From Nonomuraea candida (lineage in GTDB: Bacteria; Actinomycetota; Actinomycetes; Streptosporangiales; Streptosporangiaceae): a DNA stretch of 64,000 nt. The position numbers and the translations under genes are program-made. Within the stretch, counting starts at the first letter, position 1. Each line of letters begins with the position of its first letter. The stretch lies in NCBI RefSeq assembly GCF_000725485.1, contig NZ_KL647031.1, positions 310,001 through 374,000 of the forward strand, written 5' to 3'. The notes below the pieces were generated by a model. That model saw only the letters and a program-made list of their open reading frames with translations, was not told where the DNA came from and did not search any database. Below, one piece after another: positions 17,750 to 26,507 of this stretch.

Positions 17750-17766
17750 CCCGGCGCGCCGGGTCA
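17747..17766. terminator. Perfect 20-bp palindrome over two stop codons
   Basis: TGACCCGGCGCGCCGGGTCA is a perfect palindrome. Its first three bases are the hisF stop and its last three are the stop of the convergent glutamine synthetase-like gene. It probably acts as a bidirectional terminator or block between the operons. Confidence 0.75.
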
Positions 17767-19125
17767 GAACACGCGCAGGTGGTGGAAGAGCTCGTAGGAG
17801 ACGTCCTTGGCGGCGAACGCGGCCGCCTCGGACCGTTTGACGGCCAGGTACGCGCTGCGCCGCAACGGCCCGAGCGCCTCCATGAGCATCTCGTCGGCCT
17901 CCAGCGCGTCCAGCGCCTCGTCCAGCGTGGCCGGCAGGCGCGGATAGCGGCCCGGACGGCTGTCCGGGTCGACGTCCACGGCCTCGCCGGGGTCGAGCTT
18001 GCGCCGGATGCCGTCCAGGCCCGCGTGGATGACGGCGCCGAGCGACAGGTAGGGGTTGGCCGAGGAGTCGGAGGGCTTCAGCTCCAGGTTCGGCTCGCCG
18101 GTGTCGCCCAGCGGGGAGCAGACGCGGACGGCGGCCTCGCGGTTGTCGGGGCCGTACACCGCGTAGGCGCCCGACCACACGCGCGGGGCCAGGCGGCGGA
18201 AGCTGTTGACGCTGCCGCAGGTCAGCGCGGTGAGGGCGGGCAGGTGGGCGAGCAGTCCGCCGATGAAGCCGGCGCGCACCTCGCCGTCCTCGGCGAAGAG
18301 GTTGTGCGTGTCGCGCCACAGCGACAGGTGCAGGTGGGCGCCGTTGCCGGCCTGGTCGGCCAGCGGTTTGGGCGCCAGTGAGGCCCACATCTGCATGCGC
18401 ATGGCCACGCCGCGCACGGTCTCGCGGTAGATGACGTGGTTGTCGGCGGCGCGCAGGGCCGGCGCGTGGCGCACCGACAGCTCCTGCTGGCCGGGGCCGA
18501 GCTCGGGGTGGTAGTGCTCGACGCGCAGGCCCTGGGTCTCCAGGGCGCGGATCAGCTTGATCGTGTAGTCGTGGGCGGTGTCGAAGCCCGTGCCGGCATA
18601 GCAGAGCGAGTCGTCGAGCGGCACCAGCCGGTCGGGGCCGCCGCCGGGGTCGGGCAGGCGCCGGCCCAGCGTGAACTCCGGCTCGAACGCGGCCACGAGC
18701 GCGTAGCCCTCGGTGCCGAGCTCGGCGATGGCGTCCTTGAGGAACGTCCGCGGGCACGCCCCCCACGGCGTGCCGTCGGGCAGGCACAGGTCCGACAGCA
18801 TGGCCGCCGCGCCGGGGGCGTGGGGCAACGGGACGTAGGTGGCGGGGTCGGGAACGATGCGTACCTCACCCACCGGACCCAGGTGCTCGACCTCCTGGAG
18901 CTGGTCGAGCATGTTCATCGCCATCATGGCCACCGTGTGCCCGATGCCCGTGCCGAGCCGTTCGGCCAACCGCGACCGTGATGCCGCCTTCCCACGGATC
19001 ACGCCACCGTGGTCGGCGTACAGGAACCGGATCAGCTCGATGCCCTCGAGCTCGGCTCGCTCGAGGATGCGCCGCGCCTGTGGGTCGAGCTGTTGGGGCT
19101 TGGTGCCGCCGGAGCGATCTCTCAT
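17764..19125 (-). CDS. Glutamine synthetase-like enzyme (gamma-glutamylamide synthetase type)
   Basis: A 453-residue GS-fold protein. Metal and ammonia-site motifs are conserved: EPEFTL, HPELGPGQQEL, AGNGAHLHLS, NSFRRL and GPDNREAAVRV. The late motif reads ELKPSDSSANPYL, where housekeeping GlnA has an Arg-based version; this pattern is found in GlnA-like enzymes that glutamylate amines (polyamines, ethanolamine) and in true GS of other types. No adenylylation Tyr motif is evident. ATG 19125 gives MRDRSGGTK with ACAGG before it. The substrate is not deducible. Confidence 0.82.
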   Translation of the reverse strand: MRDRSGGTKPQQLDPQARRILERAELEGIELIRFLYADHGGVIRGKAASRSRLAERLGTGIGHTVAMMAMNMLDQLQEVEHLGPVGEVRIVPDPATYVPLPHAPGAAAMLSDLCLPDGTPWGACPRTFLKDAIAELGTEGYALVAAFEPEFTLGRRLPDPGGGPDRLVPLDDSLCYAGTGFDTAHDYTIKLIRALETQGLRVEHYHPELGPGQQELSVRHAPALRAADNHVIYRETVRGVAMRMQMWASLAPKPLADQAGNGAHLHLSLWRDTHNLFAEDGEVRAGFIGGLLAHLPALTALTCGSVNSFRRLAPRVWSGAYAVYGPDNREAAVRVCSPLGDTGEPNLELKPSDSSANPYLSLGAVIHAGLDGIRRKLDPGEAVDVDPDSRPGRYPRLPATLDEALDALEADEMLMEALGPLRRSAYLAVKRSEAAAFAAKDVSYELFHHLRVF

Positions 19126-19186
19126 CCTGTCTGCGTAACACGATCTGGCAGTGCGGGGAAGCACCTGACGCAGACAGAACCGTCCG

Positions 19187-19348
19187 TCAGGTCAGAACAC
19201 TTGAGAAGAACACGGCCAACTGATTGGCTCCTTGAATGATTCCGTCGAACACACCGTTGACCGCGGCGGCGGCTTGGGCCGGCCGGGTGAACAGGTAGAA
19301 GACCACGAACGCGACAGCCACGTAGGTGATCACCTTCTTGACCTGCAT
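19187..19348 (-). CDS. Small membrane protein (53 aa)
   Basis: MQVKKVITYVAVAFVVFYLFTRP begins a basic start plus one TM helix. An Ala-rich amphipathic region (VNGVFDGIIQGANQLAVFF) follows. AGGAGG sits 6 nt before ATG 19348, strong support for translation. Similar short proteins beginning MQVKKV are common in actinomycetes; function unknown. It shares strand with the GS-like gene 62 bp downstream and may be co-transcribed with it. Confidence 0.78.
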   Translation of the reverse strand: MQVKKVITYVAVAFVVFYLFTRPAQAAAAVNGVFDGIIQGANQLAVFFSSVLT

Positions 19349-19407
19349 GGGGGGCCTCCTGCAGTCCATTCCCAGCCGTATATACCCGGATCTGGGCGAT
19401 CACTAGG

Positions 19408-19424
19408 CATCTTCTGTGAAGATG
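19408..19424. promoter_or_regulatory. Inverted repeat upstream of the 53-aa gene
   Basis: CATCTTC-TGT-GAAGATG is a perfect 7-bp-arm inverted repeat about 60 bp upstream of the small membrane gene. GTATATA at 19379-19385 between it and the gene could be the -10 region. It may be an operator. Confidence 0.5.
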
Positions 19425-19550
19425 TACATGATCCTAACCGGGGGGCTTCTTACTCATGCCATGGTACGGGCTCGAATCGGCGCGCGAGCGCCTGCCGCGC
19501 CGGGAGTTCGGCACGTTGGGAGAAGCGGCGGCGGGTCCCGGCCGCGCGGG

Positions 19551-20180
19551 CTAAACGCCCAGGGAGGCGGCGCGCAGCGCGTCGATGTCGGCGGGGTCGC
19601 CGGTCAGCTCGACCCTGGCGTGGGCCTGCCGGCCGAAGCAGAACACGAGCAGCTCGGCCGCCCTGCCGGTGACCTCCACCCGGGAGCCGCCGCGGGGGCC
19701 GCCGAGCGCCACGCCGCCGCCGAGCCGGTGCAGCACCACGCCCACGGGTGACTTGCGCAACATCAGCCGGGCGCCGGTGGAGACCCGCTTCCAGATGACC
19801 GTCTCCAGGTCGGCGGGCAGCTCGCGCGGCTCCCACGACGGCTGGGCGCGTCGCACGTCCTCGTGGTGGACGAACAGCTCCAGCGTGTTGACCGCCTCGT
19901 CGAGCGCGGGCAGCAGGGCGTAGACGCCGCCGGGCCTGCGGACGACGGAGACCAGGGCGGGGTAGGAGTGGCGGGCCCTGAAGGAGCTCTGCACGGAGGC
20001 GGTGTAGCCGGCCAGCAAGCCCAGGGCGATGCCGGGCATGGCGTCGGGCCTGCGCTCGCGTACGGCGAGGTGGGCCGCCAGGTCGGCGGTGGTCCAGCCC
20101 GTGCACAGCGTCGGCGCGTCCGGGCCGAGCCGGTCGAGCAGATCGCAGAGCGCCGAGCGTTCGGCACGGGCGTGAGTCAC
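19551..20180 (-). CDS. TIGR03085-family (DinB/maleylpyruvate isomerase-like) protein
   Basis: A 209-residue four-helix-bundle type protein. N-terminal THARAERSALCDLLDRLGPDAPTLC, then GWTTADLAAHLAVRERRPDA (the metal-binding His region of DinB/MDMPI folds) and HHEDVRRAQP are typical of the TIGR03085 family. These are thought to be mycothiol-dependent or metal-dependent enzymes, but this family has no assigned reaction. Start GTG 20180. It is divergent from the ABC exporter genes at 20270. Confidence 0.82.
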   Translation of the reverse strand: MTHARAERSALCDLLDRLGPDAPTLCTGWTTADLAAHLAVRERRPDAMPGIALGLLAGYTASVQSSFRARHSYPALVSVVRRPGGVYALLPALDEAVNTLELFVHHEDVRRAQPSWEPRELPADLETVIWKRVSTGARLMLRKSPVGVVLHRLGGGVALGGPRGGSRVEVTGRAAELLVFCFGRQAHARVELTGDPADIDALRAASLGV

Positions 20181-20269
20181 GGGTCCCACCCTACCGCCGG
20201 GAATAACCACATGATCAGACGAGATACTGACATACGGAGAAACGTCATACTTGAGAGGAAGCTCACCGA

Positions 20270-22102
20270 GTGGCGAACAAGGTCACCTCGGCCGTGATGC
20301 GTCAGGGACTCCGCGTCCTTGGGGTGGCCATTCGCACAGAGAAGGCGGTGTTCGCGCTGGCGGTCATCGCCAGCGCCGTCTACGGCGGCATGACCGTCGC
20401 CTCCGCCTGGGCGCTCGGGTGGGCGACGCAGAACGTGGTGCTCACCTCGTTCGCCTCCGGCGCCGTCGCGCCGGGCGTGCTGTGGACCGGCGTGCTGCTG
20501 ATCTTCGGCACCGCGCTGCTCAAGGCGCTCGGCGTCGCCGGGCGGCGCATCCTGGCCGGCGTCATGCAGTACCGCATGCAGGCCAGGTCGCGCAGGGACG
20601 TCACCAAGCAGTACCTGCGCCTGCCGCTGTCGTGGCACCACCGCCACCCCACCGGGCAGCTCCTGTCGAACGCCAGCGCCGACGCCGAGGCCGCCTGGGC
20701 GCCGCTCGCGCCGCTGCCGATGGCCGTGGGCGTGGTCGTCATGCTGGTCACCGCGGCGGTCGCGATGCTGTTCACCGACCTCGTGCTGGCCCTGGTGGGC
20801 TTCCTGATCTTCCCGGCCATCGCCCTGCTCAACCTGGTCTACCAGCGCCGGCTCAGCCCGCTGGCGACCCGGGCCCAGCAGTTGCGCGCCGAGGTCAGCG
20901 AGATCGCGCACGAGAGCTTCGACGGCGCGCTCGTCGTCAAGACGCTCGGCCGCGAGGACCTGGAGACCGAGCGGTTCCGGCGGCGCGCCCACGAGCTGCG
21001 CGACGCCAACATCGCCGTCGGCCGGGTGCGCGGGCTGTTCGACCCGCTGCTGGAGGCGCTGCCCACGCTCGGCGTGCTCGCCGTGCTGGCCGTCGGCTCC
21101 ATGCGCCTGTCCGCGGGCGCGATCGACGCCGGCGGGCTGGTGCAGGTGGCCTACCTGTTCACGCTGCTGGCCTTCCCGATCAGGGCGCTGGGCTGGGTGC
21201 TGGCCGAGCTGCCGCGCAGCGTCGTCGGCTGGCAGCGGGTGCAGGCCGTGCTGGAGGCGAGCGGCTCCATGGAGTACGGCTCCGCCCGGCTCACCTCCAC
21301 CGCCCCCGCCGAGCTGGCGGTCCGCGACGTCTCCTACGCCTACGGCGAGGCCGAGGTGCTGCACGACGTCGCCTTCGACGTGCCCGCCGGCCGCACCGTC
21401 GCCCTCGTCGGCCCCACCGGGTCGGGCAAGTCCACGCTCGTGCAGCTCCTGGCCCGCCTGGTCGACCCGGACGCGGGCCGGGTGCTGCTCGACGGCGTGG
21501 ACCTGCGGGAGCTGCCCTACGGGGAGGTGGCCGCCTCGGTGGCGCTGGTGCCGCAGCAGACGTTCCTGTTCGACGACACCGTGCGCGGCAACGTCGCGCT
21601 CGACGCCGCCACGACCGACGAGGACGTGTGGGCCGCCCTGCGCCTGGCCCAGGCCGACGGCTTCGTCAACCGCCTGCGCGACGGCCTCGACACCCGCGTC
21701 GGCGAACGCGGCGCCTCCCTGTCCGGCGGGCAGCGCCAGCGCCTGGCCCTGGCCCGCGCGGTGGTGCGCCGCCCCCGCCTGCTCGTCCTCGACGACGCCA
21801 CCTCCAGCGTGGACCCGCAGGTCGAGGCCAAGATCCTGTACGGGCTGCGGGACGCCGCCGAGGCGTCGACCGTCGTGGTCGTCGCCTACCGCATGGCCAC
21901 GATCGCCCTGGCCGACGAGGTCGTCTACCTGGACAAGGGCCGCGTCGTGGACCGGGGCCCGCACGACGAGCTGATCGAGCGCTGCGCCGGCTACCGCAAC
22001 CTGGTGACCGCCTACGAGCGCGAGGAGGCCGAGCGCGCGGCCATCGACGTGCCCGCCGCCCCCGACGCGGGCGAAGTGGAAGAGGAAGAGGTCGGCGCAT
22101 GA
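20270..22102 (+). CDS. ABC exporter half-transporter with degenerate ATP site
   Basis: A 610-residue fusion of a six-helix TM domain (about 1-320) and an ATPase domain. Walker A GPTGSGKS, Q-loop VPQQTFLF and signature LSGGQRQR are normal. Walker B is followed by Asp509 (LLVLDDATSS) instead of catalytic Glu, and the H-loop His is Tyr540 (VVAYRMAT). It therefore supplies the degenerate half of a heterodimer with the next gene, which overlaps its stop. The tail is Glu-rich. The exported substrate is unknown (multidrug or lipid are typical). Confidence 0.93.
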   Translation: MANKVTSAVMRQGLRVLGVAIRTEKAVFALAVIASAVYGGMTVASAWALGWATQNVVLTSFASGAVAPGVLWTGVLLIFGTALLKALGVAGRRILAGVMQYRMQARSRRDVTKQYLRLPLSWHHRHPTGQLLSNASADAEAAWAPLAPLPMAVGVVVMLVTAAVAMLFTDLVLALVGFLIFPAIALLNLVYQRRLSPLATRAQQLRAEVSEIAHESFDGALVVKTLGREDLETERFRRRAHELRDANIAVGRVRGLFDPLLEALPTLGVLAVLAVGSMRLSAGAIDAGGLVQVAYLFTLLAFPIRALGWVLAELPRSVVGWQRVQAVLEASGSMEYGSARLTSTAPAELAVRDVSYAYGEAEVLHDVAFDVPAGRTVALVGPTGSGKSTLVQLLARLVDPDAGRVLLDGVDLRELPYGEVAASVALVPQQTFLFDDTVRGNVALDAATTDEDVWAALRLAQADGFVNRLRDGLDTRVGERGASLSGGQRQRLALARAVVRRPRLLVLDDATSSVDPQVEAKILYGLRDAAEASTVVVVAYRMATIALADEVVYLDKGRVVDRGPHDELIERCAGYRNLVTAYEREEAERAAIDVPAAPDAGEVEEEEVGA

Positions 22103-23988
22103 CCGCGCAGAGCACGAAGCGCGACCAGGCCGCGCAGAGCACGAAGCGCGACCAGGCCGCGCAGAGCACGAAGCGCGACCCGGCCGCGCAGGGCATCCAG
22201 CGCGACCCGGCCGCGCAGAGCATCCAGCGCGACCAGGACCGGTCGGCGCTGGCCACCATCCGCCACGGCCTGTCGCTCACGCCCGAGTTCCGCAAGGGCC
22301 TGGCCGGCACGCTGGCGCTGGCCGTCATCGCGACCATCGGCAAGATCATCGTGCCGATCGCGGTGCAGCAGACGATCGACACGGGACTCAAGAGCGGCAC
22401 ACCCGACATTTCGTACATCACGCGCGCTGTCGTCATCTGCGCGGCGGCCGTGGTGCTGACGGCGCTGGCCGCCTACGTGATGAACGTCCGGCTCTACAAG
22501 GCCACCGAGTCGTCGCTGGCCACCCTGCGCGTACGCGGCTTCCGCCACGTCCACGACCTGTCCGTGCTCACCCAGAACACCGAGCGCCGGGGCGCCCTGG
22601 TCTCCCGCGTCACCAACGACATCGACCAGATCAGCAACTTCATGCAATGGGGCGGGCTGATGATCATCGTGGCGGCCGGCCAGCTCCTGGTGGCCACCGT
22701 CCTGATGTTCGTCTACTCCTGGCAGCTCACGCTGCTGGTCTGGGCCTGCTTCATCCCGCTGATGATCGCCCTGCCGCGCTTCCAGCGGCTGCTGTCGCGG
22801 GCGTACACGATCGTGCGCGAGCGCACCGGCGACATGCTCGCGGCGGTCAGCGAGTCCGTCGTCGGCGCCGCCGTCATCCGGGCCTACGCCTCCGAGCAGC
22901 GCACCGCCGAGCGCATCGACCGGGCCGTGGACGCCAACAAGCGGGCCCAGACCAGGGCCCAGACCATCGTCGGCTTCGTCTTCCCGCTCACCGAGATCGT
23001 CGCCGCCGTCGCCATCGCCGGCGTCGTGCTGCTCGGCGTGCGGCTCGGCCTGTCCGGCGACATCACCCAGGGGCAGCTCGTCGCGTTCCTCTTCCTCGTC
23101 ACGCTGTTCGTCTCGCCGCTGCAGACCGCCACCGAGGTGCTGAACGAGGCCCAGAACGCGGTCGCCGGCTGGCGGCGCATCCTCGGCGTCATCGACACCC
23201 CGCCCGACGTGGCCGACCCCGGCGAGACGGGCGTGGAGCTGCCGCGCGGGCCCATCGAGGTCGCCTTCGAGAACGTGCACTTCTCCTACCCCGGCGGCGT
23301 GCCCGTGCTGCGCGACGTCACGGTCGCCATCCCGCCGCGCTCGCGCGTGGCCGTGGTGGGGGAGACCGGGTCGGGCAAGACCACGTTCGCCAAGCTCCTG
23401 ACCCGGCTCATGGACCCCGGCTCCGGGCGCGTCACCGTGGACGGCCACGACCTGCGCGAGGTGCGCTTCTCCTCGCTGCGCGAGCGCATCGTCATGGTCC
23501 CCCAGGACGGCTTCCTGTTCGACGGCACGCTGGCCGACAACATCCGCTACGGCAAGCCGTCGGCCACCGACGAGGAGATCGAGCTGGCGCTGACCGAGCT
23601 GGGCCTGGCCGACTGGATGGAGGGCCTGCCGGCCGGCCTGGACACGCCGGTCGGCCAGCGCGGGGAGTCCCTGTCGGCGGGCGAGCGCCAGCTCGTCGCG
23701 CTGGCCCGCGCCTACCTCGCCGACCCCGACCTGCTCCTGCTGGACGAGGCCACCTCCGCGGTGGACCCCGCCACGGAGGTACGGCTGGCGCGCGCCCTCG
23801 AAGGCGTCACCCGCGGCCGCACGGCCGTCTCGATCGCGCACCGCCTGTCCACGGCGGAGAACGCCGACGAGGTCCTGGTCTTCGACGGCGGCCGCCTGGT
23901 GCAGCGCGGCCCGCACGCGGAGCTGGTCGGCCGGCCCGGCGTGTACGCCGACCTGCACGCCTCCTGGGTCTCGGCCGCCCGCTCCTGA
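22099..23988 (+). CDS. ABC exporter half-transporter, consensus ATP-site subunit
   Basis: A 629-residue TM-ATPase fusion. Walker A GETGSGKT, catalytic Glu550 (LLLLDEATSA) and H-loop His581 (IAHRLST) are intact, while its signature reads LSAGERQ instead of LSGGQ. In heterodimers the altered signature faces the degenerate site of the partner, which matches the previous gene. The first about 45 residues are five 9-residue repeats (AAQSTKRDQ-like), probably a disordered cytoplasmic tail. ATG 22099 overlaps the upstream stop. Confidence 0.93.
   Translation: MTAQSTKRDQAAQSTKRDQAAQSTKRDPAAQGIQRDPAAQSIQRDQDRSALATIRHGLSLTPEFRKGLAGTLALAVIATIGKIIVPIAVQQTIDTGLKSGTPDISYITRAVVICAAAVVLTALAAYVMNVRLYKATESSLATLRVRGFRHVHDLSVLTQNTERRGALVSRVTNDIDQISNFMQWGGLMIIVAAGQLLVATVLMFVYSWQLTLLVWACFIPLMIALPRFQRLLSRAYTIVRERTGDMLAAVSESVVGAAVIRAYASEQRTAERIDRAVDANKRAQTRAQTIVGFVFPLTEIVAAVAIAGVVLLGVRLGLSGDITQGQLVAFLFLVTLFVSPLQTATEVLNEAQNAVAGWRRILGVIDTPPDVADPGETGVELPRGPIEVAFENVHFSYPGGVPVLRDVTVAIPPRSRVAVVGETGSGKTTFAKLLTRLMDPGSGRVTVDGHDLREVRFSSLRERIVMVPQDGFLFDGTLADNIRYGKPSATDEEIELALTELGLADWMEGLPAGLDTPVGQRGESLSAGERQLVALARAYLADPDLLLLDEATSAVDPATEVRLARALEGVTRGRTAVSIAHRLSTAENADEVLVFDGGRLVQRGPHAELVGRPGVYADLHASWVSAARS
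22105..22238. repeat. 27-bp coding tandem repeat, ABC exporter N-terminus
   Basis: Five units of 27 bp start at 22105, 22132, 22159, 22186 and 22213. The first two are identical; the later ones change Ser-Thr-Lys to Gly/Ser-Ile-Gln. All are in frame, so copy number only changes tail length. Confidence 0.95.
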
Positions 23989-24042
23989 CGCCCCTTCCCG
24001 TCCGCCGAGCCCGCTCCGGCCGGGAAGGGGCGCTCGGCCAGC

Positions 24043-24095
24043 CCCGTACGACGCTCGACCTCGTACGACGCTCAGCCTCGTACGACGGTCGGCGC
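24043..24095. repeat. 17-18-bp direct repeats at the truncated end of the MEDS fragment
   Basis: Three copies of a CCTCGTACGACGCTCAG-like unit start near 24044, 24062 and 24079. They lie where similarity to MEDS-domain proteins stops, between the ABC gene and the fragment. Confidence 0.8.
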
Positions 24096-24339
24096 AGGCC
24101 AGGATCTCGACGTGCCCCGCCGACTCGGCGTCGGCGAGCCCCGGAACGAGCGGCGCCAGCCAGCCGCGCGTGCGCCCGGGGCTGTCGGTGTGCGTGAGGA
24201 TCACCACCCTGGTACGGCGGCGCAGGCCGTTCAGGGTGAAGACCCGCGTGGCCGTGCGCCGCTCCCGCTCGCCCTCGAACGGCAGGCACACGTGGTCGCC
24301 CAGGTCGGGATCGAGGGCGCCGCCGGCGACGTGCACCAC
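24088..24339 (-). pseudogene. MEDS-domain (sensor) protein fragment, 5' part
   Basis: Reading from GTG 24339, the minus strand encodes VVHVAGGALDPDLGDHVCLP, then FTLNGLRRRTRVVILTHTDS and GHVEILACAD. The DHVCLPFEGERER...VVIL layout is that of the MEDS domain, often fused to STAS or histidine kinase domains in actinobacteria. GGGGAGG lies 8 nt before the start, so the 5' end looks genuine. After about 85 residues the similarity stops at direct repeats and the frame continues into the antisense of the ABC gene. I regard it as a truncated remnant. Confidence 0.5.
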
Positions 24340-24360
24340 GATGGTGACCTCCCCGAGGAC

Positions 24361-24546
24361 GGGCTGACCTTCATCGACACGACGGGGCTGGGCGTGCTGG
24401 TGCGGCTGCTGGTGGCCTCGCTGCGTGACAGGAACGGCACCATGTCCCCGGTCGCGCCGGACGGGCCGGTGCTGCGGCGGCTGCGCCGCACCAACCTGGT
24501 GCGGGTCTTCCCCGTCTACGACACGCTCGCCCAGGCTCTGGCCTGA
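24361..24546 (+). pseudogene. STAS-domain (anti-sigma antagonist-like) fragment, 3' part
   Basis: The plus strand encodes GLTFIDTTGLGVLVRLLVAS and, after a short variable stretch, FPVYDTLAQALA before a stop. This is the second half of a STAS domain, including the FIDTTGLGVL region around the phosphorylatable Ser/Thr. The first beta strands are absent: upstream this frame runs through the antisense of the MEDS fragment. A GTG at 24331 could initiate it, but the fold would be incomplete. Confidence 0.5.
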
Positions 24547-24614
24547 GGCGGGCGGCGGGCCCCGGCGGGGGCTCGTTGGCGGGGTCACCGGGCCGGGCTG
24601 GTTGAATGGGCGGC

Positions 24615-24962
24615 ATGTCGCTCGATCCCAAGATCGCCGCGCGGTTGAAGCGCAACCCCGAAGGGCTGGTCCCCGCGATCGCCCAGCAGTACGACACGGG
24701 CGAGGTGCTCATGCTCGCCTGGATGAACGACGAGGCCCTGCACCGGACGCTGACCACCGGAAGGGCGACCTACTGGTCCCGCAGCCGCGGGGAGTTCTGG
24801 GTCAAGGGCGACACCTCGGGCCACGTCCAGCACGTCAAGTCCGTGGCGCTCGACTGCGACGGCGACACCATCCTGGTCAAGGTCGACCAGACGGGCGCCG
24901 CCTGCCACACCGGCGACCGCACCTGCTTCGACGCCGGCCCGCTCGAGATCGCGCTCGGCTGA
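24615..24962 (+). CDS. hisI: Phosphoribosyl-AMP cyclohydrolase
   Basis: HisI hydrolyses PR-AMP to ProFAR, the third histidine step. 115 residues, monofunctional (no HisE domain). [34 protein letters not shown] and metal/Zn-site residues in [17 protein letters not shown] are all present. Start at ATG 24615; ATG 24606 in frame adds three residues and cannot be excluded. It is separated from the main his operon by about 7 kb, as in Streptomyces. Confidence 0.94.
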   Translation: MSLDPKIAARLKRNPEGLVPAIAQQYDTGEVLMLAWMNDEALHRTLTTGRATYWSRSRGEFWVKGDTSGHVQHVKSVALDCDGDTILVKVDQTGAACHTGDRTCFDAGPLEIALG

Positions 24963-24967
24963 CCGCG

Positions 24968-25555
24968 ATGGAGACCGACGAGCGGGCGGCCGGCCGCCGG
25001 GAGCTGTGGGTCTGGCTGGCGGGCACCGCGCTGGGCTGCCTGCTGGTGCTGGTCGCCGCGGGCCGGGCGTGGGTGCGGGTGCTGCAGGGGGCCGACGTCG
25101 CGGCGCCGGCCGGCGGCGACCTCAGCCCCGCGCTGAGCCCCGTGGCGCTGGCCGGGCTGGCCGGCGTGGTGGCCGTGCTGGCCACCAAGGGCCTGGGCCG
25201 CCGCCTCGTCGGCGCGCTGCTCGCGCTGTGCGGCCTGGGGGCCGGGGCGGCGACGTGGGCGGCGCTCGACGGCGGCGGCGTCACCGCCTGGCTGCGCGAG
25301 CAGAACGTGCTGCAGGGCGCCGCCGGCATCCCCTGGGAGAGCGCGCCCCTGTGGCCGGCCGTCTCCGCCGTGGGCGCGGCGCTGATGCTCGCCGGCGGGG
25401 TCGCGGCGATCGTACGCGGCGGCAGGTGGGCCGGCATGTCGGCGCGCTACGACAGAGGGGCGGCCAAGCCGGGCGGCGCCGCCGGGCGGCCCGAGGACGA
25501 CAAGGCGCTCTGGGACGCGCTCGACCGGGGCGACGATCCCACCGATCACCGCTGA
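24968..25555 (+). CDS. Trp-region conserved membrane protein (TIGR02234-like)
   Basis: A 195-residue protein with four TM helices, a Trp-containing first helix end (AAGRAWVRV) and a soluble tail ending in EDDKALWDALDRGDDPT. The position between hisI and trpC and the topology match the TIGR02234 family of tryptophan-associated membrane proteins, whose function is unknown. ATG 24968 starts 5 bp after hisI, so the two are probably co-transcribed. Confidence 0.8.
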   Translation: METDERAAGRRELWVWLAGTALGCLLVLVAAGRAWVRVLQGADVAAPAGGDLSPALSPVALAGLAGVVAVLATKGLGRRLVGALLALCGLGAGAATWAALDGGGVTAWLREQNVLQGAAGIPWESAPLWPAVSAVGAALMLAGGVAAIVRGGRWAGMSARYDRGAAKPGGAAGRPEDDKALWDALDRGDDPTDHR

Positions 25556-25664
25556 TATCCGGCGATGGCGAATTCTCCACTGTTCTGAACCCTTCCCTCC
25601 CCGGCGGGCGTTTCCTCAATAAGCTGCCGTTGCAACTCGTCACGAACACTTGGGGAGCCGGCTC

Positions 25665-26351
25665 ATGAGCTACGGGGATCAGGGCGCCAACGGGGGCTAC
25701 GGCGCGCCACCGCCGAACCACGGCGACGGCTACGGGCAACAGCCCCAGACCGGTGGCGGGTACGGCCAGCCGCCCCAGAGCGGCGGCTACGGGCAGCATC
25801 CTCAGAACGGCGGCGGCTACGGCCAGCCTCCCCAGAACGGCGGCGGCTACGGGCAGCCGCCCGCCGGCGGCGGGTACGGCCAGCAGGCGGGCAGCGGCGG
25901 GTACGGCCAGCAGGCCGGCAGCGGCGGGTACGGTTACGGGCAGCAGCCGTCGAGCCATCCCCAGCAGCTCGGCTACGGCCAGCTCCCCCCGAGCGGCGGC
26001 TACGGCCAGCAGCCCCCCGGCCCCGGCGGGTACGGCCAGCCGGGCTACGGCCCCTACGGCCCGCACGCGCAGTCCAGGCCCACCAACGGCATGGCGGTGG
26101 CCTCGCTCGTCCTGGGCATCATCGGCCTGGTCTCCTGCGGCGTCACCAGCATCCTGGGCGTGATCTTCGGGCACGTCGCGCTCAACCGGATCAAGCGCAC
26201 GGGGGAGGAGGGCTCGGGCATGGCGATGGCCGGCCTGGTGACCTCGTACATCGCGGTCGTGATCTGGGTGTTGTGCTGGCTGATCTGGGGCGGCTTCGTG
26301 CTGTCGATCCTCGGCCTGAGCGCGGCGGCCACCTCTTCCTACGGTTATTGA
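25665..26351 (+). CDS. DUF4190 membrane protein with Gly-Tyr-Gln repeat domain
   Basis: A 228-residue protein. Residues 1-140 are a low-complexity region built on [17 protein letters not shown] words, with no signal peptide. The C-terminal domain has two TM helices, [19 protein letters not shown] and [19 protein letters not shown], with [19 protein letters not shown] between; this is DUF4190. The repeat tail presumably lies in the cytoplasm. Function unknown. The 3' neighbour carries nearly the same tail on a different membrane domain. Confidence 0.85.
   Translation: MSYGDQGANGGYGAPPPNHGDGYGQQPQTGGGYGQPPQSGGYGQHPQNGGGYGQPPQNGGGYGQPPAGGGYGQQAGSGGYGQQAGSGGYGYGQQPSSHPQQLGYGQLPPSGGYGQQPPGPGGYGQPGYGPYGPHAQSRPTNGMAVASLVLGIIGLVSCGVTSILGVIFGHVALNRIKRTGEEGSGMAMAGLVTSYIAVVIWVLCWLIWGGFVLSILGLSAAATSSYGY
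25671..26090. repeat. Gly-Tyr-Gln coding repeats, first copy
   Basis: About fifteen imperfect units of 27-36 bp encode GGYGQ-type words. A matching array with a tighter consensus (GGTGGCGGCTACGGGCAGCA) lies at about 26540-26840 in the next gene. Confidence 0.85.
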
Positions 26352-26507
26352 CCGGCCGGTAACCCGTTCGCAGCGTAGCCGCACCGTGACGAGCCGCTTG
26401 CGGTCCGATTACGAATTGTCCGCAAAGTGGGCGTTAATCCACGTAGGAGATGGTTTCTCGCTAGAGTGCCGCGCGCACCTCGAATCAAAGATGCGACATA
26501 AGGGGTC

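Noticed and set aside
24112..24360. N-terminal extension of the STAS fragment
   Set aside because: These residues are the antisense of the MEDS fragment and show no STAS strands, so I do not treat them as a protein.
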